From assembly GCF_932526225.1 (NCBI RefSeq), contig NC_064045.1, positions 12,766,442 to 12,830,441 of the forward strand: a DNA stretch of 64,000 nucleotides, in the 5' to 3' direction. The notes below the pieces were generated by a model that saw only the letters and a list, made by a program, of their open reading frames with translations, did not search any database and was not told the origin of the DNA. Of this stretch, positions 21,609 to 64,000 are shown one piece after another. How positions within the stretch are numbered: position 1 is the stretch's first letter; each line of letters opens with the position of its first letter. The position numbers were made by a program, and so were the translations under genes. Origin of the DNA: Nematostella vectensis (lineage: Eukaryota > Cnidaria > Anthozoa > Actiniaria > Edwardsiidae).

Positions 21609-21962
21609 GTGAACTTTAGAAGCACACTAGCATACACACATTGGCACCAGTCGGGCCAAGACGGGACGCTAGCACAGTCTATTACCCGTGCAGTTCGGCA
21701 ACCATGGACAGCTGTTTCGTCCTTATTAGGACTCGTCAGCATGGCATAGCCGATTTGCCTCAGTTAAACTTCATCGGCAAAAAAACTGCAGGGCGACTTC
21801 GACTCGAACGAAGTGCTTTAAACCACAGCTCAGATGCATGTGGGATCTAGAGCTGCGACCGGGCTAGCGTGATGCCAATTGTGCGGATCACGCATGCGAC
21901 CTTTGCTAGTCTAAAACTCCGTCGGATAGCCAAACTATCCTTGCGAGTATGTATACATAAAT
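21609..21962 (-). repeat. Retrozyme-like repeat unit 1 (354 bp, complete)
   Basis: A full unit of a direct tandem repeat (GTGAACTTTAG starts at 21609 and again at 21963). Read on the minus strand it holds, in order, a tRNA T-arm-like hairpin (CTTCG-TTCGAGT-CGAAG, with B-box GTTCGAGTC) and then a type I hammerhead ribozyme. Hammerhead-bearing tandem repeats of a few hundred bp are the hallmark of animal retrozymes; the assignment is inferred. Confidence 0.8.
21696..21752 (-). ncRNA. Type I hammerhead ribozyme, copy 1
   Basis: Read on the minus strand, all core positions are present: CTGACGA (CUGANGA), stem II GTCC-TAATAA-GGAC, then GAA, a short self-complementary stem III ACAGCTGT, and C17. 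Cleavage is predicted after GTC, between plus positions 21707 and 21706. Stem I pairs CCATG with CATGG and, across an internal loop, CGGC with GCCG. A 2-bp stem III with an AGCU loop fits the minimal type I class, which may act as dimers. Confidence 0.9.
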
Positions 21963-22197
21963 GTGAACTTTAGAAGCACACTAGCATACACACATTGGCA
22001 CCAGTCGGGCCAAGACGGGACGCTAGCACAGTCTATTACCCGTGCAGTTCGGCAACCATGGACAGCTGTTTCGTCCTTATTAGGACTCGTCAGCATGGCA
22101 TAGCCGGTTTGCCTCAGTTAAACTTCATCGGCAAAAAAACTGCAGGGCGACTTCGACTCGAACGAAGTGCTTTAAACCACAGCTCAGATCCATGTGG
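21963..22197 (-). repeat. Retrozyme-like repeat unit 2 (truncated, 235 bp)
   Basis: A direct copy of unit 1 with very few differences, cut off near 22197 where an inverted fragment begins. It contains the second hammerhead and the T-arm-like hairpin. Confidence 0.85.
22050..22106 (-). ncRNA. Type I hammerhead ribozyme, copy 2
   Basis: Exactly 354 bp from copy 1 with identical core, stem II and stem III; predicted cleavage is between plus positions 22061 and 22060. Stem I keeps the CGGC/GCCG and CCATG/CATGG pairings. Confidence 0.9.
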
Positions 22198-22430
22198 GAA
22201 ACAGCTGTCCATGGTTGCCGGACTGCACGGGTAATAGCCAATGTGTGTATGCTAGTGTGCTTCTAAAGTTCACATTTATGTATACATACTCGCAAGGATA
22301 GTTTGGCTATCCGACGGAGTTTTAGACTAGCAAAGGTCGCATGCGTGATCCGCACAATTGGCATCACGCTAGCCCGGTCGCAGCTCTAGATCCCACATGG
22401 ATCTGAGCTGTGGTTTAAAGCACTTCGTGG
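22198..22430 (+). repeat. Inverted, truncated retrozyme-like fragment
   Basis: The plus strand here carries the unit's sense strand, starting inside the ribozyme (GAAACAGCTGTC, then CATGGTTGCCG) and running to the T-arm-like region, with about 35 bp deleted after GGGTAATAG. The 5' half of the ribozyme core is missing, so this copy cannot form a hammerhead alone. Confidence 0.8.
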
Positions 22431-22841
22431 ATTTATACAAAACAATTAGAGTACTCGTTTTTTTTTTTCTATTAGTCAAATAGTAGACTATTTATTGACT
22501 CATCAGCTCATAGAAAACTCGAACTCGTAGTCTAAATGTTAAATAGATGCACAGATAAGGCCACAGCGTGACATGAACAAAAAAAGTACACAACACACAA
22601 CAAGACGCAGGCGAGTTAAGTGACTCTTTGTTTACAAGACAATTTCGCCCCCTACCATCGTAACCAATACCACCCAATCCGGCGACATTTCATCTAACAA
22701 CCGACGTCAATACGCCCAGCCTACCATCACCAATGACACCCTACGTCACCTCTTTCCTACACACCTAATGCCCACTTATCACTACCCCAGTCCGACCCGA
22801 TGTTGCCAACATACCCCCAACAAGATGCAACCCCACACTAC

Positions 22842-23128
22842 CAGGCCCGTACCCAAGGGGGTGCAGGGGGTGCGAACGCACCCCCCCCCCCCCCCCATAA
22901 CGGCCGAAGGTCCACTTTCGGTTCTCAATAGACGTGCTATTTGTAGACAAAACAATAAAGTATACGCTAGATTAGTCTGGTATGTAACCAACACCGACAA
23001 TAAACATCCTGTGGCAATACTGCGAAGGCGTAAAAAATCCTTTTATGCTTTTTTTCGGGGTGTTCAGAAAAAAATATGTCCACCCCCCCCCCCCCCCCCC
23101 CCCAAGAAAAATCCTGGGTACGGGCCTG
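22842..23128. mobile_element. C-tract MITE, right copy, with 5-bp target duplication
   Basis: Terminal inverted repeats CAGGCCCGTACCCA / TGGGTACGGGCCTG, flanked by ACTAC at 22837-22841 and 23129-23133. Internal poly-C tracts near 22880 and 23084. Confidence 0.85.
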
Positions 23129-23649
23129 ACTACCAACCGACGCTACCTAATATCCACCGGGAAAACGCTGTGGACAGACCGGGCGACTATTCGTGTTCTA
23201 CCGGGTTTGCATATTATATAGGAGTACTAAAAAGCAAGAAATGTTTGGAAAATAGGCTGGAAGTGGTGAGGTTGTGACTCTGCTGATTTTTACGGTAGCT
23301 TCCCCCCCCCCTGCCTAGAATAACCAAATAACTATAACAAATAAACACCAAAGCGTAATGAAAAAGTCCGGGGAAAAACAATACGTTTTATTCAATCACT
23401 TGATCTATATTCTAAAAGGAATCGCGGTATTTTTAAGCATGCATCGATTTCCTTTTTTTTTTTTTCTTTTTAAAATGTCAATTTTTAAATATTTTGATAT
23501 CACAGTGTGCAATTGCAGTGTGGTACCGGAGCGTTACTTTTTTAAATGGCTAGCGCAGAACTGAGCCTTTTCTCTTCAAAATGGCGCGCGCTCGTTATAA
23601 GATTTAACCCTTGTATTTGCTCGATTTCTATACTTTTTGGATTCCTGCA

Positions 23650-23830
23650 AGTATAAGATAACACCTTTAAAAAAAAAAGTCGACAACAACGCAGATTTAT
23701 GATTTTTAGAACGATATTTTGGCACGCCAATACCTGCCTTCTTCAGGTTATATATTGGCCTGCCGAAATAGCGTTCTAAAAAACATAAATCTGCGTTGTT
23801 GTCTACTTTTTCTTTTAAAGGTTTTATTAA
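23650..23830. repeat. Long hairpin (arms about 52 bp)
   Basis: GACAACAACGCAGATTTATG (from about 23681) is matched by CATAAATCTGCGTTGTTGTC (to about 23803), with pairing continuing inward through the AGAACG/CGTTCT blocks and an 18-bp loop. Weaker pairing extends outward. Probably a foldback transposon. Confidence 0.8.
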
Positions 23831-23972
23831 TTAATCAACTGTCGACTCAGACCACAAGGTCCGACGCACACCAGCAAATAGAGGCTGTCCGGTTGTTTTT
23901 TCTACGTTTTTATAAGATAACAGCAGTGTATTTCTTCGGAAAATGTTCGACAACCGTCCGATAAGGCTCAAA

Positions 23973-59509
<35,537 letters not shown>

Positions 59510-59659
59510 TTTCCTCGGCGTTCACCGTAAGCTACCCAAGCATCTGACACCCACACACACACACACACCTGCCTAGGTTACCGGCAACGGGGGGGTAAAG
59601 GGCTAGTTTTTGTTAAAAATCCCGAAAATGTCAACATAAGCTATTCAAACAAATGCCTA

Positions 59660-59836
59660 CCTAAAAGCGGCATTGTCACCAGTTTACTGTTACTACCGGA
59701 GGGCCGACTGAAACGTCAACCCACAAGAGACAAAAGAATCTATTAGAATCCGCGCTATTAAACAGGCCATCCGCTCTAACTTATAAGTCACAATCTTGAG
59801 GAAACTTCCAATAGACACACTAAGTGTTTTCCATTA
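59660..59836. mobile_element. Diverged relative of the MITE at 17.4 kb
   Basis: Shares AGCGGCATTGTCACCAGTTT, AAAGAATCTATTA and AAACTTCCAATAGACACAC with 17416-17622. Confidence 0.65.
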
Positions 59837-59837
59837 G

Positions 59838-60740
59838 GGACTGTGCAATAATTATCAGAGGAGGGGGTCCGTAAAATGAGCTTCGAATAATGAAACATTA
59901 CGTATTACTCCCCCCCCCCCCTCCAACAGCGTCAAGTAAATTTCTGACCCCCCTTCTGTTCTTCAAACATTACGAAGAGCCCCCCCCCTCCCCCCTCCTA
60001 CATTCTACCTGTAGTCACTTGTTCCCTTATGCATTCTACTTCGGCATGAGGAAACATCAGCACCGCTTAGCTTAGTTCGAATAAACCGCCAAATGTCCGG
60101 GAAACAGTTTCTGAAAAATTATACCTTGCCTATATACAATCATGGAAGCTTTATTAAAAAGCCCAAAGCGTTTCATTGGAGATTCTGAGATAATTTTCTT
60201 TTTCTGGAAATGGTCCAAAGCATTTTCTTTTTTCTGTCTAATAAATAAAATGGATTGAGTAATTATAAATGGTTTAACACCGGCCTATAGACCTGAGATT
60301 GTTGTACGCGTTTCATCTAAGAGATACCTCCCATTAATGCTTGACAAATCTTCCCTTTGTCGTCTTGGGGTGGCCGCTAGAATATGGGTGCTTACGGGAG
60401 TCCGCTTTCTGAGTTTGAGCTCAGGCGACATCAAGACAAACAACGAGCTAATTTTGTTGCTATGGGTTGAGAGATATACAGAGATTTATAGAACAGAGCG
60501 GTCCTAAGTGAGACTACTGCAAAGAGGTTCTTAAAGTTTGCATCGTTTTTGTGTTTAAAGGAAAAGATGTCATTTTTAACCATTTGCGCGAAATTTTTAA
60601 AATATATCAAAACGAACATCAAATAAACCCCCCTTTTATGTGAAGAAGTTAAGGCTGATCCCTCTATCTTGGCAACATTTTAACTAAGTGTCTCCCCCTC
60701 TGTTTTTACAGCCCCCCTCCTGATAATTATTGCACAGTCC
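59838..60740. mobile_element. ~0.9-kb non-autonomous element
   Basis: Terminal inverted repeats of about 28 bp (GGACTGTGCAATAATTATCA at left, TGATAATTATTGCACAGTCC at right). ATTA on both sides is a possible target duplication. No transposase is seen. Confidence 0.7.
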
Positions 60741-60799
60741 ATTAAAAATGATCGGGGACTGGTACGTAATCGACCGGAAGTAATTTACCAGCAGAAAGT

Positions 60800-60990
60800 A
60801 ATATACCAGGTAGGGGTTTGATAAAAAAATGTATTTTTCTCTTTCTCTACTACGATTCTACGCTACTACGGTAGGGGGTTGATGGAAAAATGTTTTTTTC
60901 TTCTCTACTACGATAACACGCTACTACGGTAAGGGTTTGATGGGAATTGTATTTTTCTCTTTCTCTACTACGATACTATTACGGTAGGGA
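60800..60990 (+). repeat. Tandem repeat of ~60-70 bp, three copies
   Basis: Copies carry GGTAGGGGTTTGAT, a TTTTTCTCTTTCTC tract and CTACTACGAT..CTACTACGG. Confidence 0.8.
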
Positions 60991-61146
60991 CATTTGTCTC
61001 GATCCCCTCCGCTATTTACGGTTGCCTTTTATGGCTTTCAAGAGAACTGCTCAGGACACGCACGGGATCCCCTCCCCTCCCCCGAGAATTCCTCGGTGAA
61101 GATGAGTAGGGCAAGCAGTCATCACGGACACGCCGACCCACAGGCC

Positions 61147-61293
61147 CCAGGGCCGTAGCAGCCCCCCCCCCCCCCCCCCCCCCCAATATTTTCAAAAGTT
61201 ATAAGGAAATGACCAGTAGGGGTGTGGCTGTCACCCCAAATAGGTTCTGTATCTCCCCTACCCCCCAATATTTCGAGGCCTGCTACGGCCCTG
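61147..61293. mobile_element. Small hAT-like MITE with poly-C tract
   Basis: CAGGGCCGTAGCAG / CTGCTACGGCCCTG ends, with GGCCC on both sides as a possible 5-bp duplication. A diverged partial copy lies at 12483-12598. Confidence 0.7.
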
Positions 61294-61550
61294 GGCCCAA
61301 CTGTCCTCCGATGTCGGGTTAAAATTTTACAAGCTGATAGTAGATAAATGATTGACATTAGAATCTCACTTGAATGGGTTTAAATGTACACGTTGTTATA
61401 GTTTGTAGCCACTGAACTTCATTCATTCTTCTATCTGCACAACTATTGTGTATGCATCTCAGTGTCCTTTTTTAGCGGCTTTCCCCTCTCTTCTGAATCC
61501 ATTCTTGTTCTCATCTTTAAATATCGAACTGTATAGACGTACGGGTGTCA

Positions 61551-63063
61551 CTATCGATCAAACCTCTCGTAACCATAGTTAAACTCTTTGTTGTCCTTGA
61601 CCAACAGTCTCTCTCTCTCCCCAGTATTCGCACTAACAAACCACCGCCTGAACTCCTCCTTGAATCTCGAACTGTGAAGACTGTAGACGAACGGGTTCAT
61701 GGTAGAGTTGAGCCCAACTAGGATAATACTAATAACATACGAGACGCGAAAAGATCCGTAAAAGTCTTTATAAGGCCACAGCATGTAAAGAATAACATTC
61801 GGTAAACGGCACACGAAATACAGCACTGTCACCAACAGCATCATCTTGGTAGCCTTGCGTCGTTTTTTCACGATTTCTTCTTGTGTTGGTAAGATATTCG
61901 GCTCCCACAAAACCTTTATTACTCTGAGATAAAGAATCGTCATCATCACAATAGGGATGACACCAAAAAGGACGAAGACGCCGACCGTGTAGAGCTTGCG
62001 TATTGTTTGGTTGCTCCATTTCTCAGGACAGTTGAAGTCGTCGCCGTGATTTTCGTAGCCAATCACAATAAAGAGTGGGATGTTTGTGACAATGGCGTAT
62101 ATCCATGAGCCTGCGATGATCATGGTCAGCCGCCTCTTGGTCAGTTGGTGACCACATGGATGCACGAATGCGTAGTACCTTTCCATTGCTATGGCAACGA
62201 GAGTGAAAGCTGACGCCGCGCTGCCTGAAAGGACAATGTATTTGTCAACAAACAAGGTATTTTTTTAGGGCTAGCCGCATATTTTTATAGATAAAAGTCA
62301 TTTTTGGAGGCTGTGGGCCTAATAAAACTATTGTACTACTAATTTTTGGGAAAATGACGACACAACAAGCTATTCTTTCCATTATTCCGTCGGTGCTATG
62401 TCGCTCAGAATGCTATGTATAATTAATATATGGCCCAAGTTTATTCGTAAATCACGCTAAGCTCCTACTAAGTACTGTCAACATCAACTTACTGTGCCAT
62501 CTATGTCAATCTCAATCAATATGTTTAGTGAATAAAAAAAAATTTGGCCTTCTGCACAGCTTGCCATTAGGGAGTATAAGCAAACCCAACGACGTGCTGC
62601 TATTGAATGTCTCAATCCATTAAGCGCGACATCGTTTTCTTCAATCGTCGTCCACGTGTTGGCGTCTTCGTTGCTTAGAGGGTCCCCATTATGTTTTAGA
62701 CGTCTGAATGCTCTGGAGTTATAGCATCGAGTTATACTCACCAACCCAGATGAAATTTCCGCCAGTGATCATCTTACAAAGCCAGTCCCCAGCCCTCCCC
62801 CCAGGGTGAGTGAAAGTTTGCTGGAACACGTACTGAGGAGTTATAAATATCGCTACCATGACGTCAGCCAAGGCTAGGTTGATCAGCAGGTAGCTGTTGA
62901 GCGATGACGTCATCTGTCGATGTCGATAAACGATCCAGATGACAAGAGAGTTACTGGTCACGTTAATGAGGGCGAGGATAGCGCGTGTGGCTGTAAGTAT
63001 AGTCGTCTCAAAACTTGTGCCGGTCGGTAGCGAGAGTGGTGAAGTGGTTGCATCTGTGTCCAT
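61551..63063 (-). CDS. Class A GPCR paralog, two exons, 331 aa, Arg at the TM6 Trp position
   Basis: A plasma-membrane seven-helix receptor, ligand unknown. Exon 1 (63063-62742) and exon 2 (62224-61551) join in phase 1 at the same codon as the paralog at 18629-20023. Landmarks: NSLVIWIV (TM1), LALAD (TM2), DWLCKM (TM3 cysteine), MERYY instead of DRY, FNCPEKW (ECL2 cysteine), basic loop KKRRKATK, TM6 and NPFVYSLHS (TM7). The tail is longer and Arg/Glu-rich. The usual CWxP of TM6 reads CRLP (TGC CGT TTA CCG); the paralog has CWLP. I chose the ATG at 63063; an in-frame ATG at 63114 would add 17 residues. The TM3 region shares a 62-nt identical tract with the paralog. Confidence 0.93.
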
Positions 63064-63114
63064 GGTTCTGCACAACTGAAAAATATCCTCATCAACAGCA
63101 TGACTACGTAACAT

Positions 63115-63395
63115 ATTTTATCGTCGTTCGCATGATCATCATCATCGTCATCTCCACTATCAATATCATTATACATTATTATCAAGGTTGTTGTCATTAA
63201 TTATTATTATCAGCAAAGCAGCTATCATCCTCTAAACTCATAAAATCATCGTCGTCATCATCATCATCATCATCACTTCAGTTACTATCATCAACATCAT
63301 CAATATCAAACCATCACTTCACAAAGTCATCGTAAAAAATATATATATGTATAATCATCATCTTCTGTTATAACGGACAATATACAATTACAATT
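63115..63395. repeat. CAT/ATC-rich imperfect trinucleotide repeat
   Basis: Interrupted (CAT)n/(ATC)n words, densest at 63245-63305, just upstream of the second GPCR. Confidence 0.85.
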
Positions 63396-64000
63396 ATACG
63401 GTCCCGGGGATGGCCGTAATAGCGAGGGTTGACTGTATTACAACACTAGACTAAGGTCCCGAGGGTGTCCGTAATAGCGAGGGTTGACTGTATTACAACA
63501 CTAGACTAAGGTCCCGAGGGTGTCCGTAATAGCGAGGGTTGACTGTTTTACAACACTAGTCTAAGGTCCCGAGGGTGTCCGTAATAGCCAGGGTTGACTG
63601 TATAACGAACACTAGACTAAGGTCCCAAGGGTGTCCGTAATAGCGAGGGTTGACTGTATATTACGAACACTAGACTAAGGTCCCGAGGGTGTCCCTAATA
63701 GCGAGGGTTGACTGTATTACGAACACTAGACTAAGTTCCCGAGGGTGTCCATAATAGCGAGGGTTGACTGTATTACGGACACATGACTAAGGTCCCGAGG
63801 GTGTCCGTGATAGCGAGGATTGACTGTATTACGGACACATGACTAAGGCCCCGAGAGTGTCCATAATAGCGAGGGTTGACTGTATTACGAACACTAGATT
63901 AAGGTCCCGAGGGTGTCCGTAATAGCGAGGGTTGACTGTATTACGGACACATGACTAAGGTCACGAGGGTGTCCGTAATAGCGAGGGTTGATTGTATTAC
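63396..64000 (+). repeat. 55-56-bp tandem array, about 11 copies, continuing past the window
   Basis: GGTCCCGAGGGTGTCCGTAA, then TAGCGAGGGTTGACTGTATT, then ACGAACACTAGACTAA. Units start near 63400, 63455, 63510, 63565, 63621, 63679 and so on, with a ~56-bp period. The core is shared with the array at 3031-3205. Confidence 0.95.

Noticed and set aside
22768-23277. 169-codon frame over the right C-tract MITE
   Set aside because: Poly-Pro runs come from the poly-C tracts; no conserved domain.

Overview
The window looks like nuclear DNA of a cnidarian, most likely an anthozoan such as a starlet-type sea anemone. This is inferred from the genes: intron-rich animal genes, a short-chain-collagen-like secreted protein, a secreted PAN-EGF-pentraxin protein, small class A GPCR paralogs, and many MITEs and satellites. 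I could not run a species search. Most genes are split into short exons, so I assembled them by hand from homology, GT/AG sites and codon phase.

Layout. 1.27-2.71 kb (+): last exon of a KLF6/7-type zinc-finger factor. 4.0-8.4 kb (+): a decayed relic, then a fuller short-chain-collagen-like secreted gene, bracketed by inverted copies of one interspersed repeat. 9.2-14.3 kb (-): complete 8-exon alpha-L-fucosidase (470 aa). 14.8-18.0 kb (+): complete 7-exon phosphomannomutase (250 aa), head to head with the fucosidase across about 420 bp. 18.6-20.0 kb (-): two-exon class A GPCR. 21.2-23.1 kb: two copies of one MITE family flank a 354-bp tandem repeat that carries intact type I hammerhead ribozymes on the minus strand (retrozyme-like). 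24.0-59.5 kb (-): five exons that join in phase into signal peptide - PAN - EGF - pentraxin, split by a ~32.8-kb intron. 61.6-63.1 kb (-): a second GPCR paralogous to the first. The window ends in a 55-56-bp tandem array related to one at 3.0 kb.

The giant intron (about 25.3-58.1 kb) holds several satellites: a CCATGG-rich 0.65-0.84-kb repeat (28.8-31.9 kb), a ~75-bp satellite in a 1.2-1.6-kb higher-order structure with six copies of a ~790-bp spacer (33.6-43.05 kb), a 49-bp satellite (48.3-55.9 kb), a CT-rich minisatellite (56.9-58.0 kb), plus a piggyBac-like MITE, an hAT-like MITE and foldback elements.

Links between genes. Phosphomannomutase makes mannose-1-phosphate for GDP-mannose, and so for GDP-fucose; alpha-L-fucosidase removes fucose. 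They share one intergenic promoter region. The two GPCRs flank the PAN-EGF-pentraxin gene in the same orientation and share an exactly identical 62-nt tract. Several genes carry lesions: a 1-nt frame break in the collagen-like gene, and a frame-breaking 55-bp triplication plus an in-frame TAA in the PAN-EGF-pentraxin gene. Each is either real decay or an assembly or sequencing error.
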